Shown in pieces: positions 18,226 to 26,345 of a stretch of DNA of 59,081 bases (position 1 is the stretch's first letter; each line of letters begins with the position of its first letter). Source of the stretch: Candidatus Poribacteria bacterium. GTDB taxonomy: Bacteria > Poribacteria > WGA-4E > PCPOR2b. Under the pieces are notes generated by a model that saw only the letters and a program-made list of their open reading frames with translations, made no database searches and was not told the DNA's origin. Position numbers and translations under genes: made by a program. Where the stretch lies: the NCBI GenBank assembly GCA_003635265.1, contig PYIZ01000016.1, positions 1 to 59,081 on the forward strand. The letters are read 5' to 3'.

Positions 18226-19101
18226 TTAATCCGCTGGCTTCCAGCCTATATCAATACTTGGGTAATCCTCAACGTAACGCTGCAACTCAGGGGAAAGTCC
18301 GTCCATGAACCGGTGCGCGGATTCAGGTAATTCCCACGGAATCGAGAGTTTCTCTTGGGTCGGGCGAAAAATAAAGCCACATGAGAGACGGGGTTCATCG
18401 CCGCCGTGTGGAAAAGCGCCGTGATACGTCCGCGCTGCAAAGATGATGAGATCTCCCGGTTCTGTGAAAAGTGGAACTGTGCCCGGCATATCCATCCGGT
18501 CATAGGGTTTCGATTCTTCGCCTGTTCGGTGGAATGAACGCTTATCCTCCGTGAATTCAAACCCATCGGGCGGTTGCCAGTCAGTTCTATGGGAGTCTTC
18601 GATAACTGCCAGGCCCGCTCGGCTCGGATGTGTGCCGTTGAGATAGAACCACATACCGTTGGGCCAATCACCGCGATTCAACACGTCGCCGGAGTGTTTT
18701 GGCGGCGGTTCAGAAAAACCACACCAGTCGGTATGCCACAACACCGGACCCGATTCAACATTCTTCAGGATTGCAGCGGATCGATGGATCGTGAGCGCGT
18801 CAGTCCCGAAAATAGATCGATTGATATTCAGGTAGTCCTCGTTCTCAAGCAGTTTCCAAAGGGGTTTTGAGTATTCGATGAAAGCATGCTTGACGCGTGT
18901 CTCCCCAAGCCCCAAGTCACTCTCTGGATCAAGCACCTGACTGACGGATTCCTTCAGTTCTTCCACATAAGCCGGCGACAATACGTTCTTTACAACGGCA
19001 AAACCGTGTGCATCATGACACGCCTTAATCGCTGAGAGTTCGTCCGCTTCAAACTCATATTGATAGGGTAGATCGGCAGGCTGAAAATTATCCTTGGCCA
19101 T
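18226..19101 (-). CDS. Phytanoyl-CoA dioxygenase (PhyH) family protein
   Basis: A 291-residue Fe(II)/2-oxoglutarate-dependent dioxygenase. The metal triad is visible as H-x-D in VLWHTDWCGF and the distal His in ARTYHGAFPHGG, with a 2-oxoglutarate-binding Arg in PRLSCGFIF. The N-terminal half (GFAVVKNVLSPAYVEELKES) fits PhyH. Such enzymes hydroxylate small molecules, and families of them are expanded in Poribacteria-like genomes. A clear AAAGGAGGAA precedes the ATG. It lies 15 bases after the PQQ propeller gene and is probably co-transcribed with the adenylating enzyme. Confidence 0.9.
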   Translation of the reverse strand: MAKDNFQPADLPYQYEFEADELSAIKACHDAHGFAVVKNVLSPAYVEELKESVSQVLDPESDLGLGETRVKHAFIEYSKPLWKLLENEDYLNINRSIFGTDALTIHRSAAILKNVESGPVLWHTDWCGFSEPPPKHSGDVLNRGDWPNGMWFYLNGTHPSRAGLAVIEDSHRTDWQPPDGFEFTEDKRSFHRTGEESKPYDRMDMPGTVPLFTEPGDLIIFAARTYHGAFPHGGDEPRLSCGFIFRPTQEKLSIPWELPESAHRFMDGLSPELQRYVEDYPSIDIGWKPAD

Positions 19102-19116
19102 TAGATTATTCCTCCT

Positions 19117-20568
19117 TTACTCCATGGCAATCGCAAAGAGTGTATTCCGACTTGCGATATACAACACACCGTCTTTTGCTACCGGGGTGGTATAAACGGC
19201 ACTTCCCATATTAGTCTCGAAAATAAGTTCCTTCTCTTTGCCCGCTTTTAAGATGGCGAGATCTCCGTCCTCGTCTCCGATGTAGACCTTGCCATCCGCC
19301 ACGAATGTTGATCCCCAAATCGCGGCAAATGTGTCATACGTCCAATGATGTTCACCAGTGTTCGCATCGAGGCAGTAGACGAAGCCGCTCAAGTCTGCTA
19401 TATAGAGCAAGTCATCCTCAATTGCGACAGTGGACATCGTGCGGTGGAAATCCTCGTCGCCCCGATGCCAGACGGCACCGGTTTCGGTGATGTCTCCCTC
19501 ACCTGTCGCGTCAATCGCCCAGAGATGCCCCACTCCCTCGCCGTGTTCCGGGTCTTGTCCCACGCTGATGTAAACCTTATCCTTCCAGATGACAGGGGTC
19601 GAAATGATATTATTGCGTGTCCCTCGTCCACCTAACTCCCACACAGAATCTTTGGGGTTGCAGTCGAACTTCCAGATCAGTTCTCCAGTCTCAGGTTCGA
19701 GGGAATAGACCCAACCGTCGCCGCCGGGAAAGATGACTTGGGGTTTGCCGTTGATTACCCCGTAGGCGGGGTTGGACCATTGACCGTGTAAGATGTTTTC
19801 GGCGGGAGAAGCATCTTCCCAAACCAGTTCGCCTGTGTTTTTATTGAGTGCGATAAAGCTCGGTGCAAAAGGGGAAGGAATGTGGACGTGCCCTTCGTCA
19901 ACACCATTGCTCGTTTCCACAAAGAGCAGATCGCCGGCACCAACCGGGGAGCAGGTGGCGAGATTGTGGGGAAAAACCTCCAACTCCTCGATCATATCAT
20001 ACTTCCAGATAATGTCCCCATCAATTTCGCTGGTGTCGGTCTCCTCTGTGAAAGGTCCATCATTTTCTCCGTCCATAAAACCTTCGGTATCGACGCAGAC
20101 AACTTCGGCGCGGTTGGAAATATAGTAGAGCCGATCGTCCTCAATATAAGGCGTTGAGCAGATGCCCTGTTGGGGCCAATCGTTGACACGTCCGGCGGGG
20201 AGTTTGGTGTGTGTGGACTGCCAGAGAAATTCCCCATCCGATTCGCGGAACGCCATCATAACACCGCGATCGCCGGTAAGTTTTGGGTTCCGTTTCCCCT
20301 GATTGTTCGTCCCGACAAACACCTTGCCGCCGATAAGAAGGGGACCCGCGTAGGTCTGCGAACCCAACGTTGCCGTCCATTTGATGTTTAACCCGGTTTC
20401 TGCATCCCATTTTACCGGTAGATCTTTCTCATCGGAGACGAGGTTTCGTGATGGCGTGAACCCCCACATCGCTGTCTCAGCGAAGGCGGGCATTGCCGAC
20501 ATTATCAAAGCCGTTATGAACATAATACAAGTAATAGCACCTATTCCTAGAATTTGTTGATGTCTCAT
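19117..20568 (-). CDS. Secreted PQQ-like beta-propeller protein
   Basis: A 483-residue protein with a long signal sequence (hydrophobic core ITCIMFITALIMSAMPAFA) and propeller blades containing GKVFVGTNNQG, LYYISNRAEVVCVD, GELVWEDASP, GWVYSLEPETGELIWKF, and GFVYCLDANTGEHHWTYD. It is of the outer-membrane-assembly/BamB and PQQ-dehydrogenase-like fold, without obvious catalytic residues. The start follows AAGGAG. It is the first gene of a likely operon with the PhyH dioxygenase. Role unknown; an extracytoplasmic sensor or scaffold is possible. Confidence 0.87.
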   Translation of the reverse strand: MRHQQILGIGAITCIMFITALIMSAMPAFAETAMWGFTPSRNLVSDEKDLPVKWDAETGLNIKWTATLGSQTYAGPLLIGGKVFVGTNNQGKRNPKLTGDRGVMMAFRESDGEFLWQSTHTKLPAGRVNDWPQQGICSTPYIEDDRLYYISNRAEVVCVDTEGFMDGENDGPFTEETDTSEIDGDIIWKYDMIEELEVFPHNLATCSPVGAGDLLFVETSNGVDEGHVHIPSPFAPSFIALNKNTGELVWEDASPAENILHGQWSNPAYGVINGKPQVIFPGGDGWVYSLEPETGELIWKFDCNPKDSVWELGGRGTRNNIISTPVIWKDKVYISVGQDPEHGEGVGHLWAIDATGEGDITETGAVWHRGDEDFHRTMSTVAIEDDLLYIADLSGFVYCLDANTGEHHWTYDTFAAIWGSTFVADGKVYIGDEDGDLAILKAGKEKELIFETNMGSAVYTTPVAKDGVLYIASRNTLFAIAME

Positions 20569-20591
20569 TTTGCTCCTTATCGAGTTGTCAA

Positions 20592-21377
20592 TTAAAGATT
20601 GTCTAACTGTGTTCGTGTAATTTCACTCAATTTTCCGTCGTGAAGTCTGTATTTGTCATAGAAATCTGCACAGTCGAGGGCAGGATATGTTTCCAACACC
20701 TTTACGCACTAGGCAAACAAAGTTCTGAGCGAAGCGCAAGCGTCGGGACCAGATAAAACACGCTCGATGTCAATCTGATCGAGAATCCTTCCGCCATCGT
20801 TGATTTCCCTAAAACTAGGATACAGTTCTCTAAGGTCACTTTTAGGGTTACGAATTGTTTCCACATCGTCGTCACGGTCTGGCAAAGAAGTTCCCAAAAC
20901 AGCGTTGATCGCTTGTGTGTCAGCGAAATAATACGCCTCAAGCATATACACCAGAAAATGCACGGACGCACGATGCTTCAAGGCCTTTAATGCTATATCA
21001 AGTGCCGTTCGGTAACGATCAAAGACCAATGGTGCCTGATCTCTGCGGCGATACTCTAAATCATCGATCAGGATGACAAAATGGTATCCGCTTTGATTCA
21101 CGTGTTCTATTGCTGGTAATCCGATTTCTTCCCAATCCGTCGGTGGAATAGACTGATTGGTGCCCAACACCTTGAGATTACGTCTAGGTCTGCTTGACGT
21201 TCTGGGATCGCGCTGTCCGATTGTCTGAATCACTTCAAATTTGCAACCCCCAGTTTCCTTTAACGACTTAAATAGCTTTGGGAGATGCTCTTGCTCAGTG
21301 TCCCCGGTAACGATTAAGCCGAAGTGAAAATCAGCGCATTGTGAGGATTCGGTAGATGCTGTATCCTGTGCACTCAT
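20592..21377 (-). pseudogene. TOPRIM/DUF4276-like protein interrupted by an in-frame amber codon
   Basis: The first part (222 codons, 21377-20709) resembles DUF4276/OLD-type TOPRIM proteins: LIVTGDTEQEHLPKLFKSL supplies the Glu motif, FVILIDDLEYRRRD the acidic pair, and HFLVYMLEAYYFAD the later conserved Glu. A TAG at 20709-20711 ends it after LRTLFA. The same frame then runs 38 more codons (CVKVLETYPALDC onward) to TAA at 20592-20594. A single-base change from TGG (Trp) would explain the TAG. The start overlaps the ATPase stop by four bases. It may be functional as a shortened protein, a nonsense mutant, or a readthrough product. Confidence 0.7.
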
Positions 21378-22567
21378 TCAGCTTTCTCACGGGTGTATGG
21401 CCCGCTTTGGGGGGCAATTGCTCCAGCCATGTAGAGCGATCCTGTAGCATAGTCTTCGAGTAGATCTTGAATGTCTTTCATCTCACTGACTCGCGTTAAA
21501 ACCGTCTGTCCAGACTCATCCAACTCTGTTACCAAAAGATCTTCTGGGTCAAATTGACTGATCAAAACCGGGGAATGTGTTGCGATGAAGACCTGCTTGT
21601 TCCACTCCTTTGTGGCTAGCTTGACTGCTTCCGCAAACACGGAAATAGTATAAGGGTGAAGCGAAGTCTCCGGCTCATCGAACACAATCAGTGAGTCTCG
21701 ATCCGTTCCCTCAGAAAATAGAGCCGTTAGGTGAATAAGCATTTGCAGATGACCATCTGATACGCCAGAGGCTTGAATTAGATCTTGACGCCCGTTCTCT
21801 AAAAAACTACCGTAAACTGAATTGGGTCCTGTCTGCTCTATGACCAGATCTCTGAAATTGGGGAAACTTTTCCTCATAAAATCTATGATTGTATCATAAC
21901 GGTTATCAATTGCTCGTTTACCGTGGATATTTCGCAAGACAGACCAGACATTTTGACCATATTCCCATAAATAGGTATGATAGCTTGATTCTGACCCGGT
22001 ACGTTTAAGCGTGGGCAACAAAATCTTACGCGCATGGTAAAAATGAACAAAATGAAGCAATCGATCCAATTCAGCTGCTTCGTCGGATTCATCTTCAAAA
22101 GCGAGATACCAGTTCAAAGCAAGTTTTTCTGCATCCTTCAGCGTAATTGAAACTGATTGTTCCATTGAATTGTGATAAAATTCAACCTTGTCGCTACCTA
22201 TTTTCCGGTCAATTAGACAGAGTTTGCGAAGTTTTGAATGTAATGCTTCTCCTGCAAAAGGTTCAATGCGTCCTTCGGAAAACCCGAATAAAACTTCATA
22301 TTCCGCCAACTCTGTTTCGATCTTAATCGATATGTTAGCTTCTTGATCAGCTTTGTCCCACAACATGCCAATTCCGTGACTGCGATAAGAGGAAGCCTCG
22401 TCAACGCCTCGTTTGGTACAATCTCTTACGAACCAAATGGTGTCCAACAACGTTGATTTTCCTGATCCATTCGGTCCAAACAGAACGTTAATTGGTCGTG
22501 TTTCAATTGAGACATCTGCCAATGAACGGAAGTTTTTGACCTGTAAACGGGTTAATTGATTTCCCAT
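21374..22567 (-). CDS. AAA (ABC/OLD-type) ATPase, probable defence component
   Basis: A 397-residue ATPase of the AAA_15/AAA_21 type. It opens with LTRLQVKNFRSLADVSIE and has Walker A GPNGSGKST (31-39). A late Walker B/signature block reads LIVFDEPETSLHP, followed by the switch region IATHSPVLIS. Such ATPases are partners of TOPRIM nucleases in OLD, PARIS-like and related anti-phage modules. The start has GAGGAG. It lies nine bases after the large PQQ gene and shares an ATGA overlap with the TOPRIM gene, so the pair is translationally coupled. The defence role is inferred from architecture only. Confidence 0.82.
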   Translation of the reverse strand: MGNQLTRLQVKNFRSLADVSIETRPINVLFGPNGSGKSTLLDTIWFVRDCTKRGVDEASSYRSHGIGMLWDKADQEANISIKIETELAEYEVLFGFSEGRIEPFAGEALHSKLRKLCLIDRKIGSDKVEFYHNSMEQSVSITLKDAEKLALNWYLAFEDESDEAAELDRLLHFVHFYHARKILLPTLKRTGSESSYHTYLWEYGQNVWSVLRNIHGKRAIDNRYDTIIDFMRKSFPNFRDLVIEQTGPNSVYGSFLENGRQDLIQASGVSDGHLQMLIHLTALFSEGTDRDSLIVFDEPETSLHPYTISVFAEAVKLATKEWNKQVFIATHSPVLISQFDPEDLLVTELDESGQTVLTRVSEMKDIQDLLEDYATGSLYMAGAIAPQSGPYTREKAE

Positions 22568-22576
22568 GACATCTCC

Positions 22577-24793
22577 TCAATCCCCCCAAACCTTCAGGTT
22601 ATCATAATAAATCTCAGCAGGCGAATAGCCGTAGATCCCCGGACTCCCCTCCCGATTCGGCAGCGGATCTTCAACGGTAATCGTCCATTCCTCAGGTTCC
22701 GGCTCACCTCTTACCCAAACCTTTCCCTTGACCTGTGCCGTATCATCGACAATATCCACCGTCATTTTCATGGTATACCAGACATTCGGCTCCCACTTGA
22801 AATCAATCCACTTTGCCATTCGGAGATCCGATCGCCACGAAAGCACCTGAAGCCGTTGGTGATTGCCCTGCATCTCAAGGGTATAACGATTGGCGATGAG
22901 TCCCATGTCCGGAAGATTTCGCTTCGGCTTGGTGCCTAACAGATCGACCTGAACGGTGTAATCCTTCATGTTCGGAGGACCAAGATAGACATTAGAGCGG
23001 TGCAATCCACGGCGGGCGGGCGGTTTGACAAGAATTTTGTTCCCATCCATCTCACGGACGACAAATCGGTTTGTTGCACGAACCCAATGCGGTGGACTCT
23101 TCCCTACCTCTATCGACTCAAAATCTTCCTGCCACGGCAACGGTGGGATGACCCGAACACGCGCGAAGGTTTGTAGATCCTCGATTTTCGCTGATACCGT
23201 TCCGGCTTGACCGACCTGACTCGGTGCAAGGGTCAACTTTCCGCTCTCATCAATAGATCCTAACAATCCGTCCAGCGACCACTCAGCAGCCTTTGCACCA
23301 ATAACCTGTGCGCTTTCATCGTTAAAGGCATAAACGCTAAATTGGAGACTCCCTCCCGGTTGAGCTAGAACTTCGGTGGGAACAATCTGTATTGATGTGG
23401 GATAGCCAGTAGCCATCTTCAAACCGGCGGATCCAGAAACAACTTGGCTTGAAGTGGAAGCTGAAGCCCCTTGAACTCCCAAGCAGTACAGTCCTTCCTC
23501 GGTGGTAAAGTACACCCGGCCGTCAGCGATAGCGGGTGAACCGTAAATCTCCGCATAATGACCGGGTTCCCTTTCAATCTGTATCGTGCTAAGTGTTTTG
23601 CATTCGCTTTCACCCGGTTCCAGGATGTGGAAGTGTCCGTTGACTTCGGTGACATAGATTTTGCCATCAGCGACGACGGGTGAGCCCTTACCTACTGTAC
23701 CGAGGCTATGTGTCCAATGAACCTCTCCGGTTTCACCATTAAGACAGTGCAAATTCGCCGCGCTATCCACAACATAAAGCCGACCGTCGGCTATCGCTGG
23801 AGAGCTATAACCCGCCTCTATGCCGTCAACGCGCCAGAGTTCGTGCGTCTTGGTAATATCTCCTGTGCCCGTTCCGTCGATACAGACAACGCGCCCCATC
23901 ACCGTCGTGTCGGTGTTCTCCCGATTATGGCTTGCATAAACCCGTGTGCCATCTACAACCACTGACGCATTAAGCGGTCCCTGACTGACTTGGAATCCCC
24001 AAACTTTCTCACCCGTTTGGATATCCATCGCGTACACATGACCGTCCGAGTTGCCATCGATTAACAACCGCCGGTGATTTATCTTCATTATGACGGAGAC
24101 GGGGTAAGTTGTATCCTTCGGGGGACCGCCGGGCTTCGTTGTCCAAACCACCTCTCCGGTCTTTTTATCAAAGGCAAAATAACGGTGGCGCATTGGGGCG
24201 TGACTCCCCCAACTGGTATTAAGGAAACTGAGGATCACAAAGTCCCCATCGACAACAGGTGTAACAGTTCGCCCACCATAGCCTGTGAATCGACCAAATT
24301 CCTCTGTCAAAGAGCGTGACCAGACAATCTTTCCATCTTTGTCGAAACAGGCAAACACGCCGCTGATGGTGTGGGCGTAAATATAACCGGTGTCTGTATC
24401 TCCCGCGAGACTTGTCCAGCCCAGTCGATTAAACGGGATAGTGCTGTGAAAGACGTTGAATCGGTGTTCCCAGAGCATCTTCCCTGTCTCGGCATCAAAA
24501 CATGCAACCCGTTCCTGCTCAGTAATATCTACTCCAACGCGCCCAATGACATAGACCCGATCGTTCAAAACGATTGGTGTGGAGCGACCAATAAAGTCTG
24601 CCTTCCAAAGCAAGTTTTCGCCATCTAAGGACCAGTTTGAGACTAAGCCGGTTTCTGAGGATGAACCATCTTGATTAGGACCGCGCCAACTGGACCAATC
24701 CGAAGCCAACGCATCATTAAAACCAATTAGGGCAGTGCATATCCCTACCAAGATAAAATAAAAAAGTACTTTAAGCGTAACCCAAGTTCGCAT
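22577..24793 (-). CDS. Large secreted PQQ-like beta-propeller protein with C-terminal domain
   Basis: A 738-residue protein. A signal peptide (core VLFYFILVGICTALIGF) precedes a mature start WSSWRGPNQDGSSSETGL, close to that of the 1505-2782 protein. About 410 residues of propeller blades follow (for example YIYAHTISGVFACFDKDGKI, LHCLNGETGEVHWTHSLG). A bacterial Ig-like segment (about 455-555) comes next, then a jelly-roll/DUF1080-like domain (about 560-738) ending NREGSPGIYGYSPAEIYYDN. The C-terminal domain is of the carbohydrate- or ligand-binding type. The ATG follows AGGAG. Function is unknown, probably in binding or sensing outside the cell. Confidence 0.85.
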   Translation of the reverse strand: MRTWVTLKVLFYFILVGICTALIGFNDALASDWSSWRGPNQDGSSSETGLVSNWSLDGENLLWKADFIGRSTPIVLNDRVYVIGRVGVDITEQERVACFDAETGKMLWEHRFNVFHSTIPFNRLGWTSLAGDTDTGYIYAHTISGVFACFDKDGKIVWSRSLTEEFGRFTGYGGRTVTPVVDGDFVILSFLNTSWGSHAPMRHRYFAFDKKTGEVVWTTKPGGPPKDTTYPVSVIMKINHRRLLIDGNSDGHVYAMDIQTGEKVWGFQVSQGPLNASVVVDGTRVYASHNRENTDTTVMGRVVCIDGTGTGDITKTHELWRVDGIEAGYSSPAIADGRLYVVDSAANLHCLNGETGEVHWTHSLGTVGKGSPVVADGKIYVTEVNGHFHILEPGESECKTLSTIQIEREPGHYAEIYGSPAIADGRVYFTTEEGLYCLGVQGASASTSSQVVSGSAGLKMATGYPTSIQIVPTEVLAQPGGSLQFSVYAFNDESAQVIGAKAAEWSLDGLLGSIDESGKLTLAPSQVGQAGTVSAKIEDLQTFARVRVIPPLPWQEDFESIEVGKSPPHWVRATNRFVVREMDGNKILVKPPARRGLHRSNVYLGPPNMKDYTVQVDLLGTKPKRNLPDMGLIANRYTLEMQGNHQRLQVLSWRSDLRMAKWIDFKWEPNVWYTMKMTVDIVDDTAQVKGKVWVRGEPEPEEWTITVEDPLPNREGSPGIYGYSPAEIYYDNLKVWGD

Positions 24794-25215
24794 CCGAATC
24801 TCCTATCCTGTGCTGTAATGTGTGGGTGAATCAAAAGGTGTCAATTATAGCATTAGACTATTTACCGTTTAGAATGATTATGTGACACCTAAAATTATAT
24901 TCTCTTTTTGACAGTTCGATCGTTAGTTTAACAAAACATTTTATGTTAAGCGAGCCTACAAAGTCAATCAAAAACTTACTCGCATCAGGTGCCGAAGAAT
25001 GGATCAAGTTTCAGTGATTTTCAGGATAATCGGGACAGTCTATGTGACGTGAATTCTTTCACGATTCTAAGAAGTAGCGGAAATTTGCCTCGAATCCTGA
25101 TAAAATATAGTGGAGACATAATTGGAATAATGTTATAAAATATGCGAAAGACATAGAAATACACTCATAGTGCTACTACGCATGTTTGATGTTTCCCGCA
25201 TAGGAGGGGTGTGCC
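24794..25215. other. Divergent intergenic region
   Basis: A region of about 420 bp between divergent genes with no credible coding sequence. Two minus-strand TATAAT-like hexamers are visible, at 24844-24849 and 24894-24899, either of which could serve the PQQ gene, but no good -35 hexamer lies at proper spacing. The last 14 bases carry AGGAGGGG, the ribosome-binding site of the plus-strand MDR gene. No other element was recognised. Confidence 0.4.
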
Positions 25216-26181
25216 ATGATTCGCGTGATAAAGCCAGAAGGTTTTGGCAACATTCAGTTGGAAGATATACCGATTCCTGAGATTAACAGTCGTCAAGTTT
25301 TGGTGAAGACACATACCACGCTGATTAGCCGTGGTTCCGAGCTGTTTCGTCGTTATATCATGGAGGAGGCAATCCCTCCAAGGATGATGGGGTATTCCCT
25401 CACAGGTGTCGTTGAGCAAATTGGATCGGCGGTCACGGAGTATGAGGTCGGACAACGGGTGATGGTTGTTGCACCCCACGCTGAATATGCTGTCGGAGAG
25501 GTCGATGCCAGCGTGGAGGGACGGGTCGTGCCGCTCCCAGATGACATCTCCTTTGAAGAGGGGACATTCCTGCCGCTCTCAATAAGCTCAATCGCTTGGG
25601 CGGATTCATCAGGGGTCCAAGAAGGAGATACGGTTGTCATTCTGGGACAGGGCATTGTCGGGAGTCTGATGATGCAAGTGCTGCGTGGATACGGTCCCGA
25701 CCGCATCATCACGGTCGATGCGGTGGCGCTGCGGTGTCAATTCTCTACTGAATTGGGGGCGGATATTACTATCAATGCCTCGGAAGAGGACCCGGTCGAA
25801 GCGGTGCAACGTTTAACCGATGGGAATGGTGCAGACCTTGTGATTGACTGTGTTGGCGGACACGCTGGGGTTAAATCGTTTGAGCAGGCGCAAGACATGG
25901 TGCGTAGGAAGGGAACCCTCCAGTTGATTGCGTTATACCAAGGCGAGCCGTTGCCGTTGTATTCATCAAAGATTATGAGCAAGCGGCTTGTGGCGGGTGT
26001 CCTTACCGATGAACCGCGCGGGCAAATCGCGCAACGTGCAATAGAGAAGATCCGTGCAGAAGAGATCCAAGCAGCTCAAATGATTAGCCGCCGTTTTCCT
26101 TATCAGAATGCGAAGGAGGCTTTCGACTTCTTGTGGGAGCATCCGGACGAAGCACTTGCCGTTCAGCTGATCTGGCAATAG
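25216..26181 (+). CDS. MDR-family (zinc-binding-type) alcohol dehydrogenase
   Basis: A 321-residue medium-chain dehydrogenase/reductase. The N-terminal GroES-like domain includes QVLVKTHTTLISRGSELF, where a classical zinc enzyme has CGTD, so the catalytic zinc ligand is missing. There is no four-Cys structural zinc loop. The Rossmann part has VVILGQGIVGSLMMQVLRGY, then ADITINASEEDPVEAVQRLT and GADLVIDCVGG. It is closest to zinc-independent BchC-like/threonine-dehydrogenase-like members. AGGAGG lies upstream of the ATG. Downstream comes a dispersed repeat and then the TnpB-type hairpin. Confidence 0.87.
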   Translation: MIRVIKPEGFGNIQLEDIPIPEINSRQVLVKTHTTLISRGSELFRRYIMEEAIPPRMMGYSLTGVVEQIGSAVTEYEVGQRVMVVAPHAEYAVGEVDASVEGRVVPLPDDISFEEGTFLPLSISSIAWADSSGVQEGDTVVILGQGIVGSLMMQVLRGYGPDRIITVDAVALRCQFSTELGADITINASEEDPVEAVQRLTDGNGADLVIDCVGGHAGVKSFEQAQDMVRRKGTLQLIALYQGEPLPLYSSKIMSKRLVAGVLTDEPRGQIAQRAIEKIRAEEIQAAQMISRRFPYQNAKEAFDFLWEHPDEALAVQLIWQ

Positions 26182-26215
26182 AGGTTCGCTTGGCTGCCAA
26201 TGAACTAATGAATCA

Positions 26216-26275
26216 ATGAACAGGTTGTTTTCACGTCCCGATAGATCGGGATCCTCGGAACGGGATTTCACGCTT
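26216..26275 (+). repeat. Dispersed repeat family A, copy 2
   Basis: The opposite-orientation copy of the element at 14921-14981: TTTTCACGTCCCGAT, AGATCGGGATCCTCGGAACG, GGATTTCACG. It is preceded by tgaactaatgaatcaatgaa, also seen near copy 1 and, in part, near 52335. It lies just before the TnpB-type hairpin at 26293. Confidence 0.75.
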
Positions 26276-26292
26276 TACGTTTTGTTCCGTTT

Positions 26293-26343
26293 CACCAAAT
26301 TCCTAGCAGTGGAAGCTCCGTCCTTTAGGGCGGGGTAACTGAC
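26293..26343 (+). repeat. Solo TnpB-type (IS200/IS605) terminal hairpin, copy 1
   Basis: A 51-bp sequence from CACCAAA to AACTGAC containing TAGCAGTGGAAGCtCCG and a hairpin CCG/TCCTTTAGGG/CGGGG. It is nearly identical to 31530-31580 (inverted) and 58517-58569. The third copy directly precedes a tnpB gene, which links the family to IS200/IS605 elements. No tnpB is next to this copy. Its end is two bases from the ATG of the ABC permease. Confidence 0.8.
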
Positions 26344-26345
26344 GA

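Noticed and set aside
17106..20568. A bioluminescence (lux) operon, because of LuxE-like and aldehyde-dehydrogenase genes
   Set aside because: No luciferase subunits (LuxA/LuxB) or LuxD are present, and the dehydrogenase looks like general ALDH rather than LuxC.
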